In this document: positions 17,981 to 25,674 of the stretch, piece by piece
How positions within the stretch are numbered: position 1 is the stretch's first letter
How the letters are laid out: each line of letters begins with the position of its first letter
Translations under genes and position numbers: made by a program
Source: Halomonas alkalisoli
GTDB lineage: Bacteria; Pseudomonadota; Gammaproteobacteria; Pseudomonadales; Halomonadaceae
Assembly (NCBI RefSeq): GCF_021412585.1
Contig: NZ_JAKCMI010000012.1
Span: 124,001 to 188,000, forward strand
Length of the DNA: 64,000 nucleotides
Reading direction: 5' to 3'
Notes under the pieces: generated by a model
Seen by the model: only the letters and a program-made list of their open reading frames with translations
Databases searched by the model: none
Told to the model about the DNA's origin: nothing

Positions 17981-18067
17981 ATGTTGAAATTTCTCGCCAG
18001 CACTGCAGGCATCATCTTTCTTATCGGACTGATAGTCGTTATCGGCCTTCTGATGCTGATATTTTAG
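17981..18067 (+). CDS. 28-residue single-span membrane micro-protein
   Basis: ATG at 17981 reads for 28 codons to TAG at 18065-18067. GGAGGT lies 4 nt upstream of the ATG. The product begins MLKFLAST and continues as an unbroken hydrophobic segment of Ile, Leu, Val and Gly to the end (VIGLLMLIF), so it would be one membrane helix with one N-terminal lysine. It is too short for standard gene calling. Small stress-linked membrane proteins look like this, but I recognise no specific family. The strong ribosome site and the dyad upstream support it; translation is not proved. Confidence 0.55.
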   Translation: MLKFLASTAGIIFLIGLIVVIGLLMLIF

Positions 18068-18259
18068 GCAGGTCAGTTGGGAAGGCTGGTGAATAACCCC
18101 GTCGATTCAAGGTGCATTGCCGCCTTCCACTTGATGGTCATGTGTGCCAACCGAGGCGAGCCCCATCGGCAACATCCTGGTCTAGGGTAAGAGGAGACAA
18201 GGGTGAAGCCTCAGGCCCCGCCGAGGCGACGTTATCGGTGACCGGTGGAGGGCAGTGCG

Positions 18260-18700
18260 ATGCGTACCATCACGACACAGGAGTTCGAGGCTCTTGAATG
18301 GATCGTCGACGAGATCGAGGTTGGCGAGCATCAGTTGGACAAGTTTGAAGAACCGGTGGGGCTGGATGCTGACGGCGAACCGGCCATGATAACCCAGTAC
18401 ATTTCCTGGCTGTCCGGCACTTGCCTGCTCCGTGCGAAAGCCTTTCCGCAGATTTCCTACCTTATCGACTGGACGGCCCAGGGTGGCAAGGCGTCACTGG
18501 AAGATGCCTATGACTTCTATATCGACTTCAGCGAAGCCGGCGAGAGCAGGCTCGAAATGGAGGGCATCGAACTGGTCGACGACGACGGCAGTGCCCTGCC
18601 GCTCAGCGAAGCCGAGCAGCTCGCGTTCGATGCGGCAAACAACGATTTCGACTGGGAAGTGGAAGTCGGCAAGCTGTTGCCCGAAGCGCCGATGACGTGA
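18260..18700 (+). CDS. Hypothetical acidic protein
   Basis: 146 aa, start ATG 18260 with GGAGGG 7 nt upstream (an in-frame GTG five codons earlier overlaps this ribosome site). The protein is strongly acidic, rich in Asp and Glu (VDEIEVGEHQLDKFEEPV, EGIELVDDDGSALPLSEAEQ), has no signal peptide or membrane helix, and ends EVEVGKLLPEAP. I recognise no domain. The neighbours (micro-ORF, tRNA-Ser) say nothing of its function. An acidic surface fits a halophile's soluble protein in general. Confidence 0.7.
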   Translation: MRTITTQEFEALEWIVDEIEVGEHQLDKFEEPVGLDADGEPAMITQYISWLSGTCLLRAKAFPQISYLIDWTAQGGKASLEDAYDFYIDFSEAGESRLEMEGIELVDDDGSALPLSEAEQLAFDAANNDFDWEVEVGKLLPEAPMT

Positions 18701-18847
18701 GCATTGTAGTCGGCGTTCACTCGACCGGCGGTGATGCGTGCCGTCGCCGACAAGCGCTACTGCGGCCAAAGACAGAATCCCGCCTCATCGCTGCCGTTTG
18801 GTGTGGTCCAATGGGAGCGGACGCCCCGATTATGCTGGTCTAGAATG

Positions 18848-18874
18848 GAAAAACCCGCCTACCAGGGCGGGTTC
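18848..18874 (-). terminator. Intrinsic terminator of tRNA-Ser
   Basis: Read on the minus strand, ACCCGCC-CTGGTA-GGCGGGT is followed by TTTT (18852-18849). It begins about 14 nt after the tRNA 3' end, a classical stem plus U-run. Confidence 0.8.
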
Positions 18875-18887
18875 TCAGGGAGCAGGG

Positions 18888-18977
18888 TGGCGGAGGGACA
18901 GGGATTCGAACCCTGGGTAGGTTTGACCCTACGCCGGTTTTCAAGACCGGTGCATTCAACCGCTCTGCCATCCCTCC
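18888..18977 (-). tRNA. serT: tRNA-Ser (anticodon UGA)
   Basis: A 90-nt class II tRNA on the minus strand. The acceptor stem is GGAGGGA/TCCCTCC with discriminator G and an encoded CCA. The anticodon arm is CCGGTCTTGAAAACCGG with UGA anticodon, the long variable arm is formed by TAGGGTCAAACCTA, and the T arm is CAGGGTTCGAATCCCTG. It reads UCA/UCG-type serine codons. It is flanked by a strong promoter and a terminator, and so is a single transcription unit. The same tRNA precedes yccA-tusDCB in other gammaproteobacteria. Confidence 0.97.
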
Positions 18978-18992
18978 GGCTCACGGGGGCGA

Positions 18993-19020
18993 ATATTACC
19001 AGCTATCTTCATGAGGTCAA
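18993..19020 (-). promoter_or_regulatory. Promoter of tRNA-Ser with GC-rich discriminator
   Basis: Minus-strand TTGACC (19020-19015), 16-nt spacer, TAATAT (18998-18993). The nucleotides that follow are TCGCCCCCG, a GC-rich discriminator typical of stringently controlled stable RNA promoters. Confidence 0.75.
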
Positions 19021-19053
19021 GGGGTTCCACTGCACCGGCACCGGGAGGCGGCC

Positions 19054-19512
19054 ATGGCGATGCCTCTGACAACGCCCGTCATCTTGCCACGCGTGGCGGT
19101 ATCCGCGGCGTTGCTGCACGAGGGCAGAGTATTGATGATCCGGCGCAGGCATCCACCCAATGCCGGCATGCTCGCCCTGCCGGGAGGGCGGGTCGAGCCC
19201 GGCGAGCCACTGTTGGCTGCCGCGGTTCGCGAGCTACGGGAGGAAACCGACATCGAGGCCGAGCCACTTGGTGTCATGACCGCGGTTGAAGATAGGCAGT
19301 ATGACGCCGGTGGCGGGCTGCTGAGCCATTACGTTATCGTGGTGGTACGATGCCACTGGCTGGGCGGGACGGCAGTGGCCCGTGACGATGCCAGTGAAAT
19401 CCACTGGTTGGATGCTGGAGCACTGAACGATGACGCAGCGATCTGCGCCAGCGCCCGAATGATTGCGAACCAGCTGCTTGTCGGAGAGAATTCTGCGATG
19501 ATGGTGCGTTGA
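19054..19512 (+). CDS. Nudix hydrolase
   Basis: 152-aa Nudix-fold hydrolase. The Nudix box is complete: GGRVEPGEPLLAAAVRELREE followed by TDIEAE. The N-terminal strand is RVAVSAALLHEGRVLMIRRRH and the C-terminal part has a HWLD motif. The wording (PLTTPVILPRVAVSAALL) resembles ADP-ribose pyrophosphatase-like proteins; a nucleotide diphosphate substrate is likely but not defined. The start ATG has GGGAGG at good distance. The gene is divergent from tRNA-Ser and precedes yccA by about 100 nt. Confidence 0.85.
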   Translation: MAMPLTTPVILPRVAVSAALLHEGRVLMIRRRHPPNAGMLALPGGRVEPGEPLLAAAVRELREETDIEAEPLGVMTAVEDRQYDAGGGLLSHYVIVVVRCHWLGGTAVARDDASEIHWLDAGALNDDAAICASARMIANQLLVGENSAMMVR

Positions 19513-19609
19513 GGCTTTCAGAACTAAGGGGTTGCGTCGGGAACCAACCGGCGGCATTCTTTGTCCACTGCCGAGATCACTCAGATCAATTACAGGGAGC
19601 TCTGGATCA

Positions 19610-20278
19610 ATGGCCTATAACGAAACACATGTGGCACAGCATACGTCACAGGTAGTCAGTACCAACAAGGTGCTGCGCAATACCTACGGCCTGCTGGCCA
19701 TGACACTGCTGTTCTCCGCTGTGACGGCTGGCGTCGCCATGACCATGGGCGTCGAGCGGATGAACATTCTCGTATTCTTCGCGGGCGCCTACGGCTTGAT
19801 GTTCCTGGTGCACAAGACCGCAAACTCCGCTGCCGGCCTGTTGGCCACCTTCGCCTTCACCGGCTTCATGGGCTTCACGCTGGGCCCGATCCTCAGCGCC
19901 TACCTGGCACTGCCCAATGGCGCCGCGCTGATCATGAATGCGCTGGCCATGACCGGCCTGACCTTCATCGGCCTCTCGGCCGTGGCGTTGATCACCAAGA
20001 AGGACTTCAGCTTCCTCTCCAATTTCCTGATGGCGGGGGCGATCGTGCTGATCCTGGCCATGGTGGCGGCCCTGATCTTCCAGATCCCGACCCTGATGCT
20101 GATGGTATCGGCCGGTTTCGTGCTGTTCGCCTCGGCGGCGATCCTCTACCAGACCAGCGAGATCGTGCACCGTGCCGGGGAAACCAACTATATCCTCGCC
20201 ACCATCACGCTCTACGTCTCGATCTACAACCTCTTCGTCAGCCTGCTGATGCTGCTCGGTATCATGAGCAACGACTGA
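19610..20278 (+). CDS. yccA: Bax inhibitor-1 family membrane protein YccA
   Basis: 222-aa integral membrane protein with seven hydrophobic helices, family BI-1 (UPF0005). It begins MAYNETHVAQHTSQVVSTNKVLRNTYGLLAMTLLFSA at ATG 19610 after GGGAG; the 26 upstream residues are not conserved. Diagnostic parts are GFMGFTLGPILSAYL and the C-terminal TLYVSIYNLFVSLLMLLG. In E. coli YccA modulates the FtsH protease. It is followed by a terminator and then by tusDCB, the order also known from Pseudomonas. Confidence 0.94.
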   Translation: MAYNETHVAQHTSQVVSTNKVLRNTYGLLAMTLLFSAVTAGVAMTMGVERMNILVFFAGAYGLMFLVHKTANSAAGLLATFAFTGFMGFTLGPILSAYLALPNGAALIMNALAMTGLTFIGLSAVALITKKDFSFLSNFLMAGAIVLILAMVAALIFQIPTLMLMVSAGFVLFASAAILYQTSEIVHRAGETNYILATITLYVSIYNLFVSLLMLLGIMSND

Positions 20279-20304
20279 CCTCAGGTTCGAAGTGTAATCC
20301 CCAG

Positions 20305-20328
20305 GCCCCGCTCAGGCGGGGCTTGCTC
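20305..20328 (+). terminator. Terminator between yccA and tusD
   Basis: GCCCCGC-TCAG-GCGGGGC (20305-20322) followed by TTGCTCGTTTG. It lies 27 nt after the yccA stop and 30 nt before tusD, so it separates or attenuates the two. Confidence 0.7.
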
Positions 20329-20351
20329 GTTTGATAGGGCAGGAACCGTCC

Positions 20352-20744
20352 ATGCGCTACGCATTGCTCGTTCAGGGCGCCCCCTACAGCAGCCAGGCCT
20401 CGCATTCCGCTCTGCGCTTTGCCGCGGCCCTGCTGGCTCGGGGAAATCGCCTGGAGTGCGTCTTCTTCTATCATGATGGTGTCTATAACGCCGCACGGCT
20501 GGCGGCGCCCCCTCAGGATGAGCCCCATCTGGTGGACGCCTGGGTGAGGCTGAACGAGGAGCACGGCACCCAGCTTCAGGTCTGCATCGCTGCCGCCCTG
20601 CGCCGGGGTTTGCTCGATGAGCGTGAGGCCTCCCGCCACGGCAAGTCGGGCCATAGCGTCGAGCCCCCTTTCGAACTGACGGGGCTGGGCCAGTTGATCG
20701 ACCTGGGGCTAGGCGTCGATCGCCTGGTGACCTTTGCGCCCTGA
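20352..20744 (+). CDS. tusD: Sulfurtransferase complex subunit TusD
   Basis: Sulfur relay protein that accepts persulfide from TusA and passes it to TusE for 2-thiouridine synthesis at the wobble base of tRNA. The 130-aa DsrE-fold protein starts at ATG 20352 (MRYALLVQGAPYSSQ) and has the active cysteine at residue 78 (LQVCIAA), the same place as in E. coli TusD. It ends GLGQLIDLGLGVDRLVTF, typical of the family. It forms a TusBCD hexamer with the next two genes, which lie in order tusD-tusC-tusB. Confidence 0.95.
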   Translation: MRYALLVQGAPYSSQASHSALRFAAALLARGNRLECVFFYHDGVYNAARLAAPPQDEPHLVDAWVRLNEEHGTQLQVCIAAALRRGLLDEREASRHGKSGHSVEPPFELTGLGQLIDLGLGVDRLVTFAP

Positions 20745-20757
20745 GGAGGAGGATGCG

Positions 20758-21135
20758 ATGCAAGCAGAGACCGTTCTGGACGGAGATGTGCTGGTCATAT
20801 TGCGCCATCCGCCCCACGGCAGCAGCTGGCTGCGTGAAGGCCTCGATGCCGCCCTGGTGGCGGCGGCCTTCGGACAGGCAGTGAGCCTGCTGTTCCAGGG
20901 CGATGGCGTTCTGGCGCTGCTCCAGGGGCAGGGGCCCGGTCCCCTGGGGCAGAAGGGCACCTCTGCCACGCTGGATATGCTGGCGATGTACGATATCGAG
21001 TCGCTGTTCCTGGACGCGACGTCACTTGCCCGCCTGGGCTTGTCTACCGATTCGCTGCAGCTGCCGGTAAGCCCCCTCGAGCCGCCATCGATAGCGGCGC
21101 TGATAGCCGGGCACCGGCTAGTACTGACATTCTGA
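20758..21135 (+). CDS. tusC: Sulfurtransferase complex subunit TusC
   Basis: 125-aa DsrF-like partner in the TusBCD complex. Start ATG 20758 (MQAETVLDGDVLVILRHPPHG); an upstream in-frame ATG 24 nt earlier lies in the tusD tail and has no better ribosome site. No redox cysteine is required in this subunit and none is obvious. The 13-nt gap to tusD and the 37-nt gap to tusB show one operon. Confidence 0.9.
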   Translation: MQAETVLDGDVLVILRHPPHGSSWLREGLDAALVAAAFGQAVSLLFQGDGVLALLQGQGPGPLGQKGTSATLDMLAMYDIESLFLDATSLARLGLSTDSLQLPVSPLEPPSIAALIAGHRLVLTF

Positions 21136-21172
21136 CGCCATCGGTGACACGACGATAATCGCGAGGTCGATC

Positions 21173-21463
21173 ATGATCCTGCACATTCTCAATCGCTCTC
21201 CCAGCTCGAGCCTGGTCTACCGTGACGCCCTCGCCGGCATGGGGCCGGAAGATCGCCTGTTGCTGGTCGAAGATGGCGTACATGGCGCGCTGCCGTCCCA
21301 GGTTCGTCATTTCGAGGTGATCGGCGATCGGCTGTTCGCCCTGCGTGAGGACCTGGTGGCCCACGGACTGGATGGCCACTGCGATGCCAGTGTCCAGGTG
21401 GTGGACGTCGACGGCTTCGTGGCGCTCACCGAAGAAGCCGACAAGACAGTGAGCTGGTTCTGA
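21173..21463 (+). CDS. tusB: Sulfurtransferase complex subunit TusB
   Basis: 96-aa DsrH-fold protein (MILHILNRSPSSSLVYRDAL), third subunit of the TusBCD complex. Its length and the opening LHILNRSP are typical. It contains the usual WF C-terminal end (KTVSWF). Its stop overlaps the tusE start (TGATG), so TusE is coupled. Confidence 0.9.
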   Translation: MILHILNRSPSSSLVYRDALAGMGPEDRLLLVEDGVHGALPSQVRHFEVIGDRLFALREDLVAHGLDGHCDASVQVVDVDGFVALTEEADKTVSWF

Positions 21464-21816
21464 TGGCTTCCACGGAAATCGACCGCTATCTGCAGGTGGG
21501 AGCCCAGCGCATTGCCCTCGATCCGGAGGGCTATCTGATAGCGCTCGATGACTGGACACCGGCCGTGGCCAGCGCCATGGCGGCCGAGGAGGGGCGTGAG
21601 CTGACCGATGAGCACTGGGAGATCATTTCGGTACTGCGCGACTTCTATGCTCGCTACGAGGCCTCGCCGGCCATGCGGCCGCTGGTCAAGGCCGTGGCGC
21701 AGTCGCTGGGAAGCGAGAAAGGGCGTTCGCTTCACCTCATGCGCCTCTTCCCGGAAAGCCCTGCCAAGGTGGCGGCGCGGCTGGCAGGCCTGCCGAAGCC
21801 GGCGAATTGCCTCTGA
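21463..21816 (+). CDS. tusE: TusE/DsrC family sulfur carrier
   Basis: 117-aa DsrC-like protein that takes sulfur from TusBCD and interacts with MnmA on tRNA. The penultimate residue is the conserved reactive cysteine (NCL end, C116). The second cysteine of dissimilatory DsrC proteins is missing, which fits TusE rather than a sulfite-reductase DsrC. Family wording includes GYLIALDDWTPAVASAMAAEEG, LTDEHWEIISVLRDFYARYEASP and SEKGRSLHLMRLFPESPAKV. Confidence 0.95.
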   Translation: MASTEIDRYLQVGAQRIALDPEGYLIALDDWTPAVASAMAAEEGRELTDEHWEIISVLRDFYARYEASPAMRPLVKAVAQSLGSEKGRSLHLMRLFPESPAKVAARLAGLPKPANCL

Positions 21817-21875
21817 TGAAGGGGTTTTCCACGAAGGTCTTGCCATGAAAGCGCACTCTCGATGAAGCGTTCCCC

Positions 21876-22472
21876 ATGAATTTTTTGGCTCATGCCTGGC
21901 TGGCCCGCGGCGGCAGCGACGAATTCCTCTACGGCAACCTGATTGCCGACGGCGTCAAGGGCAGTGACCTCTCGGCCTGGACCGTCGAGGTCGCCAGCGG
22001 TATCCGGCACCATCGCCGGGTCGATGCCTTCGTCGATGGCCATCCGGTGATCCATTCGGCACGGAGCCGGGCGCCGCAGACGCTTCGGCGTTATACCGGT
22101 ATCGCCCTGGACCTGATGTGGGACCACTTCGTGGCGCGCCAGCTGCAACTCGACGTGGTGGAATCCCGGCTGGTATTGCGCTGCTATCGCCTGCTGGAGC
22201 AGCGTCCTGCCCCCGCCCGCCTGGCTCTCATGATGCCGGTACTGGTGGAGCAGGACTGGCTGCATCGCTACGCCGACTTCGATTTCACCTGCCGGGCGGT
22301 GCGCGGTATCGGTCAGCGGCTTTCGGGCCCCAACCGCCTGGCGGAGCTTGTGCCCTGGCTGGAGGCGGATTATGCCGGCCTGGAGAAGGACTTTCAGCGC
22401 CTCTGGCCCGCAGTGAACGACGAACTCGAGGTACCCGATACCGGGAAGGGCCCATCGTTCAATCGACCCTGA
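21876..22472 (+). CDS. acpH: Acyl carrier protein phosphodiesterase AcpH
   Basis: 198-aa HD-fold protein of the AcpH family (formerly DUF479) that hydrolyses phosphopantetheine from holo-ACP. Signature: MNFLAHAWLARGGSDEFLYGNLIADGVKG, HRRVDAFVDGHPVI, and WDHFVARQL. Start ATG 21876. It follows tusE by 60 nt and its last 14 nt overlap the tail of moeA on the other strand. Confidence 0.9.
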   Translation: MNFLAHAWLARGGSDEFLYGNLIADGVKGSDLSAWTVEVASGIRHHRRVDAFVDGHPVIHSARSRAPQTLRRYTGIALDLMWDHFVARQLQLDVVESRLVLRCYRLLEQRPAPARLALMMPVLVEQDWLHRYADFDFTCRAVRGIGQRLSGPNRLAELVPWLEADYAGLEKDFQRLWPAVNDELEVPDTGKGPSFNRP

Positions 22473-23667
22473 GCCACAGGCAGTCAACGGCGTCGCCGGG
22501 CGCGATGCGTGACTGCTCGGGTATCACGGCCAGTGCATCGGCGCCGACGCAGGAAGAGAGCACGCCGGAGTTCTGGTCGCGAAACGCGCTTGCCACGATC
22601 CCTTGCTCACCGAACTCGATGGCCACGCGCATATAGTGGCGACGAGGGCCGGTGCTGGTGGCGAAGTCGGCACGGGCGGGGAGCGTCGGCAGCTCGGCAA
22701 GGGCCGGGCAGCCAAGCAGCGCGCCCACCAGGGGGCGAAGGAACAGCCAGGCACCGACGAAGCACGACACGGGGTTGCCCGGCAGGCCGACGAAGCGCAC
22801 TGGCCTGCCGCCTTCCCCGGGCAGCCGCCCCAGGGCGAGCGGCTTGCCGGGCCGTATGGCCAGGCGCCAGAGGTCGAGCCGGCCGATGGATTCCAGTGCC
22901 GCGCGGACGTGGTCCTCTTCACCCACACTCACCCCGCCGGTGGAGACCACCACATCCGCTTCCCGGGCGGCCCGGCTCAGGGTTGCGCGGGTACCTTCCG
23001 GGTCGTCGGGCACCGAGGCGACGAGCACCACCTCGGCGCCGAAGCGTTCCAGCAGCTGCCTGAGCATGGGGCGGTTGGAGTTGTAGATCTGTCCCGGGGC
23101 CAGAGGCTGGCCCGGATCGACGATCTCGTCACCGGTGGAGAGCAGGGCGACACGGGGGCGACGGCGCACAGCCACCTTGGTGATGCCCTGTCCGGCAATA
23201 TGGCCCAATGCAGCGGCATCGAGGCGTACGCCGGCATCGAGCAGCGGCGCCCCCGCCCGTACGTCACGGCCCCGGCGGCGCACGTTATCACCGGCCGGGA
23301 TATCCGCGGGGATGACCGCCAGGCCATCCTTCGTCTCGACGCGCTCCTGCATCACCACGCAATCGGCCCCGGGCGGCAGCTCGCCGCCGGTGAAGATCCG
23401 TGCGCAGCTTGCCGGTGACAGCGGCTGGACGGCACTCCCCGCGGCGACACGCTGCGTGATCGGCAGTGTCTTTCCTGCATCGCCGTGATGCAGGGCATAC
23501 CCGTCCATGGCGCTATTGTCGAAGGGCGGCACGTCGAGTCGGGCCAGCACCGGATCGGACAGCACCCGTCCTGCGGCTTGGCTGCAGCTTACGACCTCCG
23601 TCGGTAGCGGGCCGACACCCTCGACTAGCGCGGCGAGTGCTGCCTCGATGGGTTGAAGCTCAGCCAT
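22459..23667 (-). CDS. moeA: Molybdopterin molybdenumtransferase MoeA
   Basis: Inserts molybdate into adenylated molybdopterin, the last step of molybdenum cofactor synthesis. The 402-aa protein starts at ATG 23667 ([11 protein letters not shown]), overlapping the end of moaB. Family motifs: PPFDNSAMDGYAL, RRGRDVRAGAPLL, LSTGDEIVDPGQPLAPGQIYNSN, VSTGGVSVGEEDHV, and GLPGNPVSCFVGAW, with the C-terminal domain IV after it. The gene belongs to the formate dehydrogenase neighbourhood, which needs this cofactor. Confidence 0.95.
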   Translation of the reverse strand: MAELQPIEAALAALVEGVGPLPTEVVSCSQAAGRVLSDPVLARLDVPPFDNSAMDGYALHHGDAGKTLPITQRVAAGSAVQPLSPASCARIFTGGELPPGADCVVMQERVETKDGLAVIPADIPAGDNVRRRGRDVRAGAPLLDAGVRLDAAALGHIAGQGITKVAVRRRPRVALLSTGDEIVDPGQPLAPGQIYNSNRPMLRQLLERFGAEVVLVASVPDDPEGTRATLSRAAREADVVVSTGGVSVGEEDHVRAALESIGRLDLWRLAIRPGKPLALGRLPGEGGRPVRFVGLPGNPVSCFVGAWLFLRPLVGALLGCPALAELPTLPARADFATSTGPRRHYMRVAIEFGEQGIVASAFRDQNSGVLSSCVGADALAVIPEQSRIAPGDAVDCLWLRVD

Positions 23668-24181
23668 GTTGACCCCGGCCGGGTATGACCAGGTTGGCGA
23701 AATTGCACGGCTTGTGACGGCTGTCGAGTTGCTCTGCCAGCAGGCCATCCCAGGCGGTGCGGCAGGCGCCGCTGGAGCCGGGCAGGCAGAAGATCACGGT
23801 GGCATTGGCCAGGCCGCCCAGGCAGCGGCTCTGGATCGTCGAGCTGCCAACGTCATTGAAGGAGAGCTGGCGGAACTGTTCGCCGAAGCCTTCGATGCGC
23901 TTGTCCAGCAGCACGGACACGGCTTCAGGCGTCGAATCGCGACCGGTGAACCCGGTGCCGCCGGTGGTCAGGATGACCTGAATATCCGGTTCGGCAATCC
24001 ACTCGGAGACGACCGCACGGATACGGTAGATGTCATCGATCACGATCCGACGCTCGGCGAGCCGATGCCCCGCCAGTTCCAGGCGCTCGGCCAGCAGGGC
24101 GCCACTGCGATCGGTATTCAGGTCCCGGGTATCGGAGATGGTCAGTACCGCTATCCTCAGCGGTATCATCGTTTCGCTCAT
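23660..24181 (-). CDS. moaB: Molybdopterin adenylyltransferase-like MoaB
   Basis: 173-aa MogA/MoaB fold protein in molybdenum cofactor synthesis. The [17 protein letters not shown] motif, and [27 protein letters not shown] at the N-terminus, are diagnostic. It overlaps both neighbours (DUF1244 upstream by 4 nt, moeA downstream by 8 nt), so they are translated together. In many bacteria MoaB or MogA adenylates molybdopterin; which is active here is inferred from family. Confidence 0.93.
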   Translation of the reverse strand: MSETMIPLRIAVLTISDTRDLNTDRSGALLAERLELAGHRLAERRIVIDDIYRIRAVVSEWIAEPDIQVILTTGGTGFTGRDSTPEAVSVLLDKRIEGFGEQFRQLSFNDVGSSTIQSRCLGGLANATVIFCLPGSSGACRTAWDGLLAEQLDSRHKPCNFANLVIPGRGQHG

Positions 24182-24501
24182 GACCCTTTCTGCTCCCCTT
24201 TACGGGCCTGTTGGGCCTCCAAGGCGGCCATCTGTTCCGGCGTGGCCTTCTGCTGGTAGTTGGCTTTCCACTCGTCGTAGGGCATGCCGTAGACATACTC
24301 CCGGGCCGTTTCATAGTCGAGATCGGCACCCTGCTGCTCGGCCGCCGACACCAGCCACTTGGAGAGGCAGTTGCGGCAGAAGTCGGCCAGAATCATCAGG
24401 TCGATGTTCTGCACCTCCTTGTGTTCGTCGAGGTGCTTGAGCAAGCGGCGGAATGCCGCGGCTTCCAGTTCGGTACGGGTGGCATCGTCGAGATGCTGCA
24501 T
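24178..24501 (-). CDS. DUF1244 family protein
   Basis: 107-aa protein of a small conserved family of unknown function. The core LDLMILADFCRNCLSKWLVSAAEQQ-like segment (here NIDLMILADFCRNCLSKWL) contains the paired cysteines CRNC. A second conserved stretch is ETAREYVYGMPYDEWKANYQ. Its end overlaps the moaB start by 4 nt, placing it in the molybdenum cofactor operon. It lies after a terminator that follows fdhI. The CRNC pair could bind metal. Confidence 0.88.
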   Translation of the reverse strand: MQHLDDATRTELEAAAFRRLLKHLDEHKEVQNIDLMILADFCRNCLSKWLVSAAEQQGADLDYETAREYVYGMPYDEWKANYQQKATPEQMAALEAQQARKGEQKGS

Positions 24502-24550
24502 AGCGTGTCTCCCTGCCGGTCATGAAGGGTGTGAGGCGTGTTGCCAGCAT

Positions 24551-24579
24551 AACAAAAGACACCGCCCGAAGGCGGTGTC
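24551..24579 (-). terminator. Intrinsic terminator of the fdh operon
   Basis: Minus-strand GACACCGCC-TTCG-GGCGGTGTC followed by TTTTGTTA (24557-24550). Nine-bp stem with a UUCG loop and a U-run, located 28 nt after the fdhI stop. It ends the main fdh transcript before DUF1244-moaB-moeA. Confidence 0.85.
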
Positions 24580-24606
24580 GAGAAGGCAGTGTATCAACGA
24601 GGCTGA

Positions 24607-25665
24607 TCAGGAACGAGTGGCAGCCTCCTCGCTGTCGTCGGGCGGTGGCCGGCCGGCCGAGATCTGTTGTTCGGAGACCGCCTGATCCTTCACCTCTTCG
24701 TACCAGAGGTTGTGGTGGTCCTTGGCCCAGGTCTCGTCCACGTAGCCGGTGGTCATGCCCTCCAGCGATCCCTCGGAGCCGATGGTGCCGATGTAGATAT
24801 GGCCCAGGGCCACGGCGGTCAGCCCCAGCGCCCCCACCGCGTGGATGATGTTGGCCCACTGCATGGTGTCTCGGCCCTGGCCGTAGTTGGGGAAGTCGAG
24901 CACGAAGCCGCTGACCACCACCACGATGCCCACCGTGGCCAGGAGCCAGAACCAGAGCTTCTCGCCACCGTTGGCGAACCCCGCATCGGGATGGCCCTTG
25001 CCGACCAGGCCGCCGCCCTGCTTGAACCACTCCAGGTCGTGCTTCTTCGGCCAATTGTGCTTGAGCACACGCGCCAGGAGCACGATCAGCAGGATGCCGA
25101 ACAGCGGGCCCAGGTAGTTATGGGAGACCTTCGAGGCGGAGATCATCGCGCCCCACACGGCATCCCCGAACAGCGGCCGGAAGACGAACTTGCCATACAG
25201 CAGGTTCAGCCCCGTGAGCGCCAGGACGATAAACAGCGTGGCCACAGTCCAGTGGATCGAGCGTACGAGCAGTGGCCAGCGCAGCAGCTTGCGCCCCGTG
25301 CGTGGGCCGCTGAGGTCCTTGCGGCCAACGATCACGTAGAACACCGCGATCACCACGATCATGCCGCCGATGGCGATCAGGCCGAAGGGCGAGACCCAGC
25401 GATTGCGTAGCTGCCGCCAGGTCTCCCCGCTGGCATTGACCAGGTTGTAGGTGGACTCGGCGCGGCTGTCGCGGAAGTTGGGCCCGGTCTCACCGCTGCG
25501 CACCTGGCGCCAGGTATCCGGCGATACGCCGCCGACGGCGGTGGCCGCTTCGCGGTCGGGATCGGCCTGGGCCAGCACCGTCGGGGCGCCCCCCAGGCCG
25601 ACCAGCAACGCCAGGGCCAAGAGCGCCGCCCGCCAGAACCCAGGCCATGCATTGGAAACGTACAT
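24607..25665 (-). CDS. fdhI: Formate dehydrogenase gamma subunit (cytochrome b)
   Basis: 352-aa membrane anchor and quinone-reducing subunit. A signal-like N-terminus (about 1-33) and a periplasmic stretch are followed by four membrane helices (about 98-118, 138-158, 190-205 and 238-258). Histidines in SIHWTVATLF, VSHNYLGPL and NIIHAVGALGLTAVALGHIYIG are the probable haem b ligands. The extension at the N-terminus is longer than E. coli FdnI, as in many FdhI of the Pseudomonas type. It follows fdhB by 9 nt. Confidence 0.93.
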   Translation of the reverse strand: MYVSNAWPGFWRAALLALALLVGLGGAPTVLAQADPDREAATAVGGVSPDTWRQVRSGETGPNFRDSRAESTYNLVNASGETWRQLRNRWVSPFGLIAIGGMIVVIAVFYVIVGRKDLSGPRTGRKLLRWPLLVRSIHWTVATLFIVLALTGLNLLYGKFVFRPLFGDAVWGAMISASKVSHNYLGPLFGILLIVLLARVLKHNWPKKHDLEWFKQGGGLVGKGHPDAGFANGGEKLWFWLLATVGIVVVVSGFVLDFPNYGQGRDTMQWANIIHAVGALGLTAVALGHIYIGTIGSEGSLEGMTTGYVDETWAKDHHNLWYEEVKDQAVSEQQISAGRPPPDDSEEAATRS

Positions 25666-25674
25666 GCTGCCTCC

